Source of the DNA: an uncultured Oscillospiraceae bacterium
GTDB taxonomy: Bacteria; Bacillota; Clostridia; Oscillospirales; Oscillospiraceae
DNA: 64,000 bases
Direction of reading: 5' to 3'
NCBI GenBank assembly: GCA_947626265.1
Contig: CANQRM010000016.1
Coordinates: forward strand, 1 to 64,000
Shown here: in pieces, positions 9,367-17,987 of the stretch
How the letters are laid out: the number at the start of each line of letters is the position of its first letter
Position numbering within the stretch: the first letter of the stretch is position 1
The notes under the pieces: generated by a model
Told to the model about the DNA's origin: nothing
What the model saw: the letters and a program-made list of their open reading frames with translations, nothing else
The model's database searches: none
Position numbers and translations under genes: made by a program

Positions 9367-10350
9367 ATGATCGAAGTGAGCCACCTGACAAAGCGATACG
9401 GCGCCCATACGGCGGTGGAGGACCTGACCTTCACCGTGGAGAAGGGCGTGGTCTACGGCTTTTTGGGCCCCAACGGGGCGGGCAAGAGCACCACCATGAA
9501 CATCCTGGCCGGGTGCCTGGCCGCCACGGAGGGCACGGTCACCATCGGCGGCCACGACATATTCGACGAGCCCATCGCCGCCCGGCGGCAGGTGGGCTAC
9601 CTGCCGGAGCAGCCGCCGCTGTATATGGGCATGACGCCCCGGGAATATCTCTCCTTCGTGGCCCGGGCCAAGGGCGTGCCCACCCGGGAACTGGACGAAC
9701 AATTGGACCGGGCCATGGCCGTGACCGGCGTTACGGAGGTGGCGGACCGGCTCATCCGGAACCTCTCCAAGGGTTTCCGCCAGCGGGTGGGCGTGGCCCA
9801 GGCCATCCTGGGGGACCCCGCCGTGGTCATATTGGACGAGCCCACCGTGGGACTGGACCCCCTGCAGATCGTGGAGATACGCGCGCTCATCCGCAGGCTG
9901 GGAAAAGACCACACCGTGATACTCTCCAGCCACATATTGAGCGAGGTGCAGGCGGTGTGCGACAGGGTGCTGATGATCCACCGGGGACGCCTGGTGGCCA
10001 GCGGTACCCCGGAGGAGCTGGAGCGGCAGCTCTCCGGCCAGGTGATATTTAAGATCACCGCCAAGGCCGCCCCCGCGGAGGTGCGCCAGGCGCTGGAGTA
10101 TCTGCCCGGCGTGACGCAGGTGACGGCGGAGGCCGGGGCCGACGGCCGGACGGAGGCGGTGGTGGAGACCACGGACGCCGGGGCGGATATGGACGAAAAG
10201 CTGAGCTTCGCTCTCAGCGACCGGCGCATCCCGGTGCTGCGGCTGGAGCGGGAGCAGACCAGTCTGGAGGACGTGTTCCTGGCCCTGGCTCAGGATGAAC
10301 CACAGCAGGATAAGCCCCAAAAACGGGGCGGAAAGGGGGGTAAGGCATGA
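9367..10350 (+). CDS. ABC transporter ATP-binding protein (GldA-like)
   Basis: A 327-residue ATPase. Walker A GPNGAGKST, signature LSKGFRQRVGVAQAI, Walker B VVILDEPTVGLDP and the H-loop SSHILSEV are all intact, and there is a C-terminal extension of about 90 residues. It starts the four-gene module with a GGAGGCG ribosome site, and its stop overlaps the permease start. Modules of ATPase, permease, GldG-like and DUF4340 proteins occur in many bacteria; the cargo is not established outside gliding Bacteroidetes. Confidence 0.88.
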   Translation: MIEVSHLTKRYGAHTAVEDLTFTVEKGVVYGFLGPNGAGKSTTMNILAGCLAATEGTVTIGGHDIFDEPIAARRQVGYLPEQPPLYMGMTPREYLSFVARAKGVPTRELDEQLDRAMAVTGVTEVADRLIRNLSKGFRQRVGVAQAILGDPAVVILDEPTVGLDPLQIVEIRALIRRLGKDHTVILSSHILSEVQAVCDRVLMIHRGRLVASGTPEELERQLSGQVIFKITAKAAPAEVRQALEYLPGVTQVTAEAGADGRTEAVVETTDAGADMDEKLSFALSDRRIPVLRLEREQTSLEDVFLALAQDEPQQDKPQKRGGKGGKA

Positions 10351-11219
10351 CCGCGGTCTATGAGCGGGAGCTGGACAGCCAGCTGAACGGCCTGACCGGC
10401 TACGTATACGGGGCCATCATGCTTCTGTTCGCGGGCATCTACGTGATGGCCTTCAACCTGGAGGGCTCCCCGGATTTTACCGGCGTCCTCTACAGCATGA
10501 AGTGGATCGCCCTCATCACCATTCCCCTTCTCACCATGCGCTCCATCGCCGAGGAGCGGCACCAAAAGACGGACCAGCTCCTGTATAGTCTCCCCCTGGG
10601 CATGACGAAGATCGTGGTGGGAAAGTACCTGGCCCTGGTGACAGTCATGGCTATGCCTCTCGCGGTGATGGCTCTGTATCCCCTGGCTCTGAACGCCGCG
10701 GCCACGGCGGGGCATGTGGCCCTCAAGAGCGCCTATGGCGCCCTCATAGGATACTTCTTTTTAGGCATGGCCCTCACGGCCATCGGGCTTTTCATATCCA
10801 GCCTCATGGAGAACGTGGGCCTGGCGGCGGGAGCGTGCTTTCTTGTGATGCTGGTGCTGCACTTTCTCTCCCCCCTGGCCCGGTTCATCTCCTCATCCGG
10901 GCTTGTGTCCCTTATTGCGTTCACCGTGATCGTGGTCATCGTGGGCCTTCTCTTCTGGCGGGTGACGAAAAACGGGATGTTCGCGCTGGTCCTCTCCCTG
11001 GTGCTGGAGGGGGGCCTGGGGGCATGCTACGCCCTTTGGCCGGACAGGTTTTCCGGCCTTTTCGGCCAGGTAGTGGAGCAGCTTGCCGTTTTCGACAGAT
11101 TCGACAACTTCACCTATGATATATTCGACCTGCGGGCCATCGTCTATTTCCTGTCGGTGACCGGGGTGTTTCTCTTCCTGACCGTGCAGGTCATGGAGCG
11201 CAGGAGGTGGGCCTCATGA
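10347..11219 (+). CDS. ABC-2-type permease (GldF-like)
   Basis: A 290-residue membrane protein with six hydrophobic segments and the ABC-2 landmark MRSIAEERHQKTDQLLYSLP after the second segment, seen in GldF/NosY-type permeases. It overlaps the ATPase by four bases and the next gene by 13 bases. It probably forms the membrane part of the complex with the preceding ATPase. Confidence 0.85.
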   Translation: MTAVYERELDSQLNGLTGYVYGAIMLLFAGIYVMAFNLEGSPDFTGVLYSMKWIALITIPLLTMRSIAEERHQKTDQLLYSLPLGMTKIVVGKYLALVTVMAMPLAVMALYPLALNAAATAGHVALKSAYGALIGYFFLGMALTAIGLFISSLMENVGLAAGACFLVMLVLHFLSPLARFISSSGLVSLIAFTVIVVIVGLLFWRVTKNGMFALVLSLVLEGGLGACYALWPDRFSGLFGQVVEQLAVFDRFDNFTYDIFDLRAIVYFLSVTGVFLFLTVQVMERRRWAS

Positions 11220-12667
11220 GAGCGAAGCTCAGAGCGGCCTTCCGCACCCGGGCCTGGCGGGCGGGGGCCTACAGCCTGTTCGCCGCGGCCATCGTCATCG
11301 CCATGGCGGTGGTGGTGAACCTGGCGGTGAACGCCCTGCCCGCCTCCGCCACCCAGCTGGACATGACCAGCAACGGCCTTTACTCCCTCACCGAGGGCAC
11401 GGAGCAGATATTGGCGGCCCTGGACAAGGACGTGGATATCTATTGGATGGTCCAGGAGGGGTATGAGAACCCCACCATGGAGCAGGTGCTGCAAAAGTAC
11501 GCGGAGTTCGACCGGGTGACGGTGACGAAGGTGGACCCGGTGCGCTATCCCGGCTTCGCGGGGGAATATACCGACGAGGAGGTCACCGCCAACAGCGTGC
11601 TGGTGGTATGCGGTGAGCGGAGCATGTTCATCCCCTACGGGGACATGTGGACCTACTCGGATTACGATACCTACGCCTATTACATGACCTATATGGACAC
11701 GGAGTACCTGGACGTGTTCGCCGGGGAGGGGAAGATCACCTCCGCCGTGGGCTATGTGACCAGCGAGGAGCTGCCGGTGCTGTACTATCTCACCGGCCAC
11801 GGGGAGACGGGGGTGTCCGACAGCGTGCTGGACGCCGTGGCTCTCAATAATATCGAGACGAAGGAACTGGACCTGCTGACCGAGAAGGCCGTGCCCGCGG
11901 ACTGCGGGCTGCTGGCCATCTTCGGCCCGGTGCGGGACCTGACCGACCGGGAGGCGGCACTCATAGCGGAGTACGCCGAAAACGGCGGACAGCTGCTCGT
12001 GACCACCGCCTACACGGCGGAGGAACTGCCCAACTTCACCGCCCTTCTCCGGAGCTTCGGCCTGGAGCTGGTGGGCGGCTATGTGATGGAGGGGGACAGC
12101 CGGTACTATAGCTACGGCTATACGGACCTGGTGCTGCCCGCCATCCGGGACCACGACATCACCGCGCCCCTGACCGGGGCGGAGAGCTACTCCATCGTCA
12201 TGCCCGACAGCCAGGCCATGACCGTCTCTGACCCGCTCCCGGACCCAGAGCTGACGGTGACGCCGCTGCTTGAAAGCTCCGCGGGCAGCTTCGTGAAGCT
12301 GAGCGTGGAGGGCCTGTCCAGCTACGATAAGGTCGACGGCGACCCGGAGGGGCCCTTCGTGCTGGCGGCGGCGGCGGAAAATGGCCGCACCGGCGCGCGG
12401 CTGGTGGTATTCGGCTCCACCCGGTTCATGGAATCGGACTTCAGCGACATGGTCTCCGGGGCCAACCGGGACCTGTTCCTGAACGCGGCCGACTGGCTGT
12501 GCCGGCTGGAGGACAGCATCTCCATCCACCCCAAGCAGCTCACCGCCGATTATCTCACCTTTGACGGCAGCGCGGCGGGGGCCGTGAAGGTGGTCCTGAC
12601 CATCGTGGTGCCCGTGGCCTTCCTGGCGGCGGGGCTGGTCATATTCATACGAAGGAGGCGGCGCTGA
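11207..12667 (+). CDS. GldG-like membrane-anchored ABC-associated protein
   Basis: A 486-residue protein with one N-terminal (about 20-45) and one C-terminal (about 458-480) membrane segment around a large extracytoplasmic domain. ATQLDMTSNGLYSLTEGT, YYLTGHGET and LAIFGPVRDLTDREAALIAEY match the GldG/DUF4350 type (ABC_transp_aux). The C-terminus ends in a basic stop-transfer sequence. It is tightly coupled to the permease upstream and the DUF4340 gene downstream. Confidence 0.82.
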   Translation: MGLMRAKLRAAFRTRAWRAGAYSLFAAAIVIAMAVVVNLAVNALPASATQLDMTSNGLYSLTEGTEQILAALDKDVDIYWMVQEGYENPTMEQVLQKYAEFDRVTVTKVDPVRYPGFAGEYTDEEVTANSVLVVCGERSMFIPYGDMWTYSDYDTYAYYMTYMDTEYLDVFAGEGKITSAVGYVTSEELPVLYYLTGHGETGVSDSVLDAVALNNIETKELDLLTEKAVPADCGLLAIFGPVRDLTDREAALIAEYAENGGQLLVTTAYTAEELPNFTALLRSFGLELVGGYVMEGDSRYYSYGYTDLVLPAIRDHDITAPLTGAESYSIVMPDSQAMTVSDPLPDPELTVTPLLESSAGSFVKLSVEGLSSYDKVDGDPEGPFVLAAAAENGRTGARLVVFGSTRFMESDFSDMVSGANRDLFLNAADWLCRLEDSISIHPKQLTADYLTFDGSAAGAVKVVLTIVVPVAFLAAGLVIFIRRRRR

Positions 12668-14058
12668 TGAAGCGCGGTGCGCGTCTGGCGGTGCTGCTGG
12701 CGGCGCTGGCGGTGCTCATAGGGGCTTGGGTCCTGGCCCAGACCCTGTCCGGCCGCCGGGAGACGGCCCTGGCGGAGCACGCCCACGAGGAACCCATGTC
12801 TCTCGCGGTGGGGCCGGCGGAGGAAGTGAACGCCCTGTCCTGGAACTACTTCGGCGACGCGGTGAACCTTAAGAAGGACGGGGATATATGGGTCAACGCC
12901 GAGGACGGGGCCTGCCCCATCGACAGCGGCGCCGTGGCGCCTCTTGTGGAGGCGGTGGCCTCCGCTTCCGCCGCGGGCGTCATCGAGGACGTGACGGACT
13001 TTGACCAGTACGGCCTGGCCGACCCGGCCTTCGCCGTCATGGCCGCCACGGCGGACAAGGTGATGACGTACTATATCGGCGACTCCAACCCCGCGGGCGT
13101 GTGGTACGTGCGCCTGGAGGGGGAGGATAAGGTGTACTTGGAGGACGGCACCCTGGCGGGCCGGTTCCAGATAGGGCTGGACGACGTGCTGGCCCTGGAG
13201 AGCATCGACATAAAGCCGGAGGACGTGACGGCCCTTTCCGTCCACTCCCAGGCGGGGGACTACTCTATGACCAAGGAGGAGGACCCCGAGAGCATATGGT
13301 ATACCGACGCGTTCCCCTGGTTTTTCCGTGACGGGGAGGGACAAGCCCTCTATCCTTTGGATACCGCCAAGGTCCAGACCTTTGCCGGGGCCCTCACGGA
13401 CCTGGCCCTCACGGAGTGCGTCAGCTGGGATGCGGCCGACGAGGCAGACTACGGCCTGGACGCGCCCCAGGCGGAGGCAGAGCTGTACTGCGGCGAAAAT
13501 GTCCCCGCCGTGACGGTGCAGTTCGGGGCCTATGACGACGGGGACGTATATGTGCGCCTGGGCGGTTCCGCGCTGGTGTACAAAGTACCCGGCACGGTGC
13601 TGGACGGGTTCCTCTACCCGGACACCGAGGCCATGCGGCCCTTGAACCCGCTTGCTTTGAACTGGGACGCCCTCACCGGCGTGACCCTGACCCTGCCGGA
13701 GGCGGCATACGATGTGACTAGGACCATGTCCGCCCAGGAGGGGGAGGAGCCGGAGAGCATCTATACCGAGGGCGGCCGGAGCCTGGACCCGGAGAAGGTA
13801 TCCTCCTGGCTGGACCAGGCGGCGGCCCTGCCCGCGGACAGCCGCACGGGGGCCACCGAGGGGCGGGAGGAGCTCTTCCGCATCACCTTCCGGCAGGACA
13901 ATGAGCTATACCCGGAGGTAACGGCGGTGTTCAGCGGCTATGACAGCGTCCATAGGCTGTGCACGGTGAACGGGGAGGAGTATTACCTCGTCTCCCGGGT
14001 GGCCGCGGACGCGGTGGCAAGCAATGCCGAAGCGTTTTTTAAGGAGACAAAGGAATAA
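12667..14058 (+). CDS. DUF4340 domain protein
   Basis: A 463-residue protein with an N-terminal membrane anchor (about 5-27) and a long extracytoplasmic region holding two DUF4340-like units, each with the pattern GLxxPxxxxxx followed by a YYIGDSNP-like strand (DQYGLADPAF near 118, DYGLDAPQAE near 262). It overlaps the GldG-like gene by one base (TGATG). DUF4340 proteins regularly close this ABC module; the biochemical role is unknown. Confidence 0.82.
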   Translation: MKRGARLAVLLAALAVLIGAWVLAQTLSGRRETALAEHAHEEPMSLAVGPAEEVNALSWNYFGDAVNLKKDGDIWVNAEDGACPIDSGAVAPLVEAVASASAAGVIEDVTDFDQYGLADPAFAVMAATADKVMTYYIGDSNPAGVWYVRLEGEDKVYLEDGTLAGRFQIGLDDVLALESIDIKPEDVTALSVHSQAGDYSMTKEEDPESIWYTDAFPWFFRDGEGQALYPLDTAKVQTFAGALTDLALTECVSWDAADEADYGLDAPQAEAELYCGENVPAVTVQFGAYDDGDVYVRLGGSALVYKVPGTVLDGFLYPDTEAMRPLNPLALNWDALTGVTLTLPEAAYDVTRTMSAQEGEEPESIYTEGGRSLDPEKVSSWLDQAAALPADSRTGATEGREELFRITFRQDNELYPEVTAVFSGYDSVHRLCTVNGEEYYLVSRVAADAVASNAEAFFKETKE

Positions 14059-14062
14059 AAAA

Positions 14063-14089
14063 CCGCCTCCCTCGGCAAGAGGGAGGCGG
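14063..14089. terminator. Bidirectional terminator
   Basis: CCGCCTCCCTC, loop GGCAA and its 11-base complement. An A-run upstream gives a T-run on the minus strand, so it can serve both the DUF4340 module and the convergent gene at 14267. Confidence 0.7.
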
Positions 14090-14096
14090 CTTATAT

Positions 14097-14260
14097 GCCA
14101 GCCCGACGGGCGGCGGGAGCCGGGATACTGTCGGGCCCGTCCGCGCTATTCCAGTCTGTCCCAGGGCGGCTGAGCCCGACAGGGCCCCTCCCGCTAAAGT
14201 TCGCTTCGCTCACCGAGCGCGTGCGGGGCACTGCCGGTTCTCACCGCCCGTCGGGCGAGG
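14097..14260. repeat. Dispersed intergenic repeat, copy 1 (composite)
   Basis: Positions 14175-14255 match 19401-19483 in inverted orientation with only a few mismatches. The unit begins and ends with CCCGAC/GTCGGG inverted termini. The left part (14097-14160) looks like a second, internally deleted copy in the opposite orientation (GCCAGCCCGACGGGCGG). No open frame of interest is present. Confidence 0.7.
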
Positions 14261-14266
14261 CGCCGC

Positions 14267-15151
14267 TTAGAGCGAATCTTCATTTATCCTGTCCGGCGGG
14301 AATTCCAGGGCGTCGGGGTTGGAGAGGAAGTAGCGGAAGTAGCGGAAGGCGGAGCCTATGTAGGCGCTGTCGGCCACCCGGCAGTCGTAGGTCACGGCGT
14401 AGTCCAGGTACTTGTGCTCCGTGACCTGGCCGGTCTTGTCCAGCTCCAGGCCCGTCCGCACCCGGCCCAGGGAGATGGTCACCGGCAGGGCGCCCAGCTC
14501 GTTGAGGCTGCGGCGCACCGGAGGCAGATGGAAGGCCCCCTCGTCGGAGATGAAGGCGGAGCCGTGCCAGGGGCTCTTGTCGGTGAGGGAGGTGGGAAGC
14601 CACCCGTGGCTGTCCAGCCAGCGCAGCACGCCGATGGCGGCCCGCAGGATGAACCGGGGCGTCTTCACCAGCGTGGCGGCCACCCGCTCCAGCTTGTCGG
14701 CGGACTGGTCCGCCTTCAGGTTCTCGGACCTTGCGCCGATCTTCCGGTACACATCCGCTACGGTATCCCCCGGCTGGAAGCGGACGGTGAAGTCCAGACT
14801 GCCGGTATCCGCCCCGCCGGAGCCGCCGGGGGAGAGGATGACGTCGATATTGTTCCGGGCGTAGATGAACCGGCCCGCCACGAACCGGTTCATGGCCGGC
14901 CGCAGGGCGAGCATGCGCACATAGGCGGCCAGCACCACGTGCAGCACCGCCATATTCTCGTCGCCGGCCCGGCGCTTCTCCTTCAGCCACGCCTCGATGG
15001 GGGCGGCGTCCACGCTGTCGGTGAAGCTGCTGGCGGCGTCGGCGGCGTTAAGCATGGTGAAGGGGGACAGCTGGAACAGGGGGGAGATGGTGCGCAGCCG
15101 CCGCCCGTCCTTTCTGTCGGTCATGCGCCGCCGGACATATCGTTCAGCCAT
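14267..15151 (-). CDS. 2-oxoacid dehydrogenase acyltransferase-like (CAT-superfamily) protein
   Basis: A 294-residue protein with the chloramphenicol-acetyltransferase/E2 catalytic fold: NMAVLHVVLAAYVRMLALRPAMNRF, LDFTVRFQPGDTV and the C-terminal YLDYAVTYDCRVADS. It has no lipoyl or subunit-binding domain. In true E2 enzymes the last motif is DHRxxDG; here the catalytic His position is Cys. Stand-alone members of this family occur in Clostridia with unknown function. The ATG at 15151 has a good AGGAGG. Whether it is an active acyltransferase is doubtful. Confidence 0.7.
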   Translation of the reverse strand: MAERYVRRRMTDRKDGRRLRTISPLFQLSPFTMLNAADAASSFTDSVDAAPIEAWLKEKRRAGDENMAVLHVVLAAYVRMLALRPAMNRFVAGRFIYARNNIDVILSPGGSGGADTGSLDFTVRFQPGDTVADVYRKIGARSENLKADQSADKLERVAATLVKTPRFILRAAIGVLRWLDSHGWLPTSLTDKSPWHGSAFISDEGAFHLPPVRRSLNELGALPVTISLGRVRTGLELDKTGQVTEHKYLDYAVTYDCRVADSAYIGSAFRYFRYFLSNPDALEFPPDRINEDSL

Positions 15152-15243
15152 GGGTGACCTCCTGGGATAGATTGCTTATCGAAGTAATTATACCGCAAAA
15201 CGCCCTGTCCGTCAACAAACCGCCATTTTGCGGGGCTTTTGCC

Positions 15244-16566
15244 TCATTCCCGCAGCCCGGGATACACCGCCCGGCGGAAGTAGACGGCTGCCACAATCAG
15301 CATGGCGACCCACCCGGCGGCGCAGGCGTATGCGATGCCCGTGATGCCGAGCCGGCCTATGACCAGCCATGTCACCAGCACCCGGACGGATATCTGGGTG
15401 AGGGTGAGGAAGAGGGTCACCTTCATGTGCTTCATGCCCCGGAAAAAACCCTGTATGCCGTTGGTGAGGGCGGGCAGCCAGTAGAAAAAGGCCATGACGC
15501 GAAAATAGCGCGACCCCTCGTCCAGCGTGGCTGCCTCCCCGGAGAAGAGCCCCAGCATGGGCCGGTGGAGCCACAGGATGACGAGGCATATGAACACGAA
15601 ATAGGCAAGCTCCAGCATGAGCCCCTTGATGAGCCCCTGCCGGACCCGGTCCTTCCGCCCCGCGCCGTCGTTCTGGGCGGTAAAGGTGGTCATGGCGTTG
15701 GCGAGGCTCCGCTCCGGCACCAGGGCGAAGTCCTCGATCTTCCCCACGGCGTTGAAGGCGGCCATGGTGCTGACGCCGAGAGAGTTGACCATGCCCTGGA
15801 TGAAGAGCTTGCCCACCGGCTGGCTGCACTGCTGTAAGGCCGTGGCCGCGCCATAGCGCACCGTCCGGCCCACCAGGGACTTGTCGGGCCGCAGGTCCGC
15901 CCGGCCCAGCTGGAGAAGGTCTATCTTCTCGTATGTATAGGTCACACAGGCCAGCGCGGAGGCCAGGGCGGCCATATCCGTGGCCACGGCGGCCCCCGCC
16001 ACGCCCCAGCGGAACACAGCCACGAACAGGAGGTCCAAAAGCCCGTTCATCACGCAGGAGGCGGCGAGGAACACCGTGGGCGTCCTGGCATCCCCAATGC
16101 TCCGCAGGGCCGCGGCGTAGATGTTGTAGAGGCAGGTGAAGGGCATGCCCAGGAAGATGATGCGCATGTACAAAAGCGCCTCCGGCATGACCTCTTCCGG
16201 CACCTGCATGAGCAGGAATATGGGCCGGGAGAGGGCAAGGCCCAGTATCAAAATGAGCGCGGCCAGGCCCATGCCCAGGGCCAGCATGGCGGCCAGCTCC
16301 TTTTTTAATTGGGCGCAGTCCCCCGCGCCGAAGAAATTGCTCATGAGGACCCCCGCGCCGATGCAGAGGCCCGTCACGCCCAATATGAGCAGGTTCATCA
16401 CCGGGTCCGCCGTGCCCACGGCGGCCAGCGCCCCGTCCCCGGCGAAGCGGCCCACCACCATGCCGTCCACGGCGTTGTAGGCCAGCTGAAAGAGGTTCCC
16501 CAGCACCAGGGGGACGGCGAAGGCGATAAGGCTCCTGGCGATACCGCCTCTGACCATATCCCGCAC
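15244..16566 (-). CDS. MATE-family multidrug/Na+ exporter
   Basis: About 440 residues with twelve hydrophobic segments in two halves, AFAVPLVLGNLFQLAYNAVDGMVVGRF at the start and FNAVGKIEDFALVPERSLANAMTTFTAQNDGAG in the second half, as in NorM/DinF-type MatE transporters. I prefer the GTG at 16566, which follows GGAAGGGGG at normal spacing; an upstream ATG at 16605 would add 13 polar residues that overlap this ribosome site. Substrates cannot be predicted. Confidence 0.85.
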   Translation of the reverse strand: MRDMVRGGIARSLIAFAVPLVLGNLFQLAYNAVDGMVVGRFAGDGALAAVGTADPVMNLLILGVTGLCIGAGVLMSNFFGAGDCAQLKKELAAMLALGMGLAALILILGLALSRPIFLLMQVPEEVMPEALLYMRIIFLGMPFTCLYNIYAAALRSIGDARTPTVFLAASCVMNGLLDLLFVAVFRWGVAGAAVATDMAALASALACVTYTYEKIDLLQLGRADLRPDKSLVGRTVRYGAATALQQCSQPVGKLFIQGMVNSLGVSTMAAFNAVGKIEDFALVPERSLANAMTTFTAQNDGAGRKDRVRQGLIKGLMLELAYFVFICLVILWLHRPMLGLFSGEAATLDEGSRYFRVMAFFYWLPALTNGIQGFFRGMKHMKVTLFLTLTQISVRVLVTWLVIGRLGITGIAYACAAGWVAMLIVAAVYFRRAVYPGLRE

Positions 16567-16696
16567 ACGTCCGCCCCCTTCCGGTTTTTCCCCATTATGG
16601 ACCATTTGCCCCGGAAAAGCAACAAATGCCGCCCCGGCCCTTGCTTTCCAGGTTTGGATGTGCTATACCGTACAGAGTAAAAAAGGGGGGAGCGCC

Positions 16697-17416
16697 ATGA
16701 TGTACGCCATCGTGCTGCTGGCCAGCGCCGTGGGATGCGTGCTCAATACGGTATGCGGCTTCGGCTTCGGGGTCATGGGCATGATCGTCATGCCCTACGC
16801 CATGGGCTCCGCCGTCCATGCCGCGGCGGTCATCAACATGGCCACCTTCGTCCAGGCCACGTTCCTGGCCGTCCGCTACCGGAAGCATATCCGCTGGAAG
16901 CTCCTGGCCGTGCCCATGGCCGCCTATCTCGTGGCCAGCTTTATCGCCGTGCGGGTGGCGGTGGGGATGGATAACGAGCTCATGAAGCGGGTGCTGGGGG
17001 CGTTTTTGATCGTGCTGAGCGCCTACTTCATCTTTGCCGCGAAGCATATAAAGCTCAAGGCCAATACCCGCAACGGCCTCATCGCCGGGGGCATAGGCGG
17101 GGTGATGAGCGGGCTCTTCGCCACCGGCGGGCCCCCTGCCAGCCTCTATTTCTCCGCCACCACGGAGACAAAGGAGGAGTACCTCGCCACCATCCAGGCC
17201 TTTTTCAGCATCTCCAACCTCTATGTGACGGCGGTGCGGTTTTATTCCGGCGTCATCGACGGCACGGTCCTGCGGGCCTTCCTCGTGGCCCTGGGCGGCC
17301 TGGCGCTGGGCAATATCCTGGGCCTGTACGTGTTCAAGCGGGTGGACGTGAACTTCATCCGCAGGGCGATATACGTCATGATGGCCGTCTCCGGCCTCGC
17401 CATGCTGGTATTCTGA
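16697..17416 (+). CDS. TauE/SafE (TSUP) family permease
   Basis: A 239-residue membrane protein with eight hydrophobic segments. The duplicated family motifs are CGFGFGVMGMIVMP in the first half and GGIGGVMSGLFATGGPPASLYF in the second. Members export sulfite or sulfonates or import organic anions. The start at 16697 has GGGGGG six bases upstream; the frame extends to 16658 but lacks a ribosome site there. A strong terminator follows. Confidence 0.85.
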   Translation: MMYAIVLLASAVGCVLNTVCGFGFGVMGMIVMPYAMGSAVHAAAVINMATFVQATFLAVRYRKHIRWKLLAVPMAAYLVASFIAVRVAVGMDNELMKRVLGAFLIVLSAYFIFAAKHIKLKANTRNGLIAGGIGGVMSGLFATGGPPASLYFSATTETKEEYLATIQAFFSISNLYVTAVRFYSGVIDGTVLRAFLVALGGLALGNILGLYVFKRVDVNFIRRAIYVMMAVSGLAMLVF

Positions 17417-17433
17417 CGATTTTCAAATTTTCC

Positions 17434-17461
17434 GCCCCCGGATGAAAAATCCGGGGGCTTT
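17434..17461 (+). terminator. Rho-independent terminator
   Basis: GCCCCCGGAT, loop GAAAA, then ATCCGGGGGC and TTT, directly after the TauE/SafE gene. Confidence 0.75.
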
Positions 17462-17504
17462 CGTGGATATTATGGGTGAAAAGCTTTTCGAGAGGAAACG
17501 GAAC

Positions 17505-17987
17505 ATGTTCACAAAAGAGCAGTTCACATCCTTGGCAAAAAAGCATATGGACATGGTCTTCCGGCTGGCGTTCAGCTATCTGCGCAGCCGGGAGGAGGCG
17601 GACGACGTGGTCCAGAACGTGCTGCTGGCCCTGTGGCGGACGGATAAGCGGTTCGCCAGTGCTGAGCACGTGAAGGCCTGGCTCATCCGGGTGACGGTGA
17701 ACGAGTGCAAAAAGGTCCTGCGCTCCCCCTGGCGGAAGCGGGAGGACCTGGCGGCTTACGAAAACGCGCTGGAATTTCAGGACGAGCGGGACCGGGCGCT
17801 CTATGACGCCATCATGGCTCTGGACGCCAAATACCGGACCGTCATAGTCCTCTACTACTATGAGGGCTATTCCATTGCCGAGACGGCGAAGCTGTTGGGT
17901 ATCCCCGCTCCCACGGCGGGGACGCGGCTTGCCCGGGCCAGGGAGAGACTGAAAGACATGCTGACGGAGGCGGAAAACGATGAATGA
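17505..17987 (+). CDS. ECF-type RNA polymerase sigma factor
   Basis: A 160-residue sigma factor. Region 2 is seen in HMDMVFRLAFSYLRSREEADDVVQNVLLALWR and region 4 in LDAKYRTVIVLYYYEGYSIAETAKLLGIPAPTAGTRLARAR. The ATG at 17505 is preceded by AGAGGAAA; a longer frame from 17442 would start inside the preceding terminator. It overlaps the next gene by eight bases, the usual arrangement of a sigma factor with its membrane anti-sigma factor. Confidence 0.9.
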   Translation: MFTKEQFTSLAKKHMDMVFRLAFSYLRSREEADDVVQNVLLALWRTDKRFASAEHVKAWLIRVTVNECKKVLRSPWRKREDLAAYENALEFQDERDRALYDAIMALDAKYRTVIVLYYYEGYSIAETAKLLGIPAPTAGTRLARARERLKDMLTEAENDE

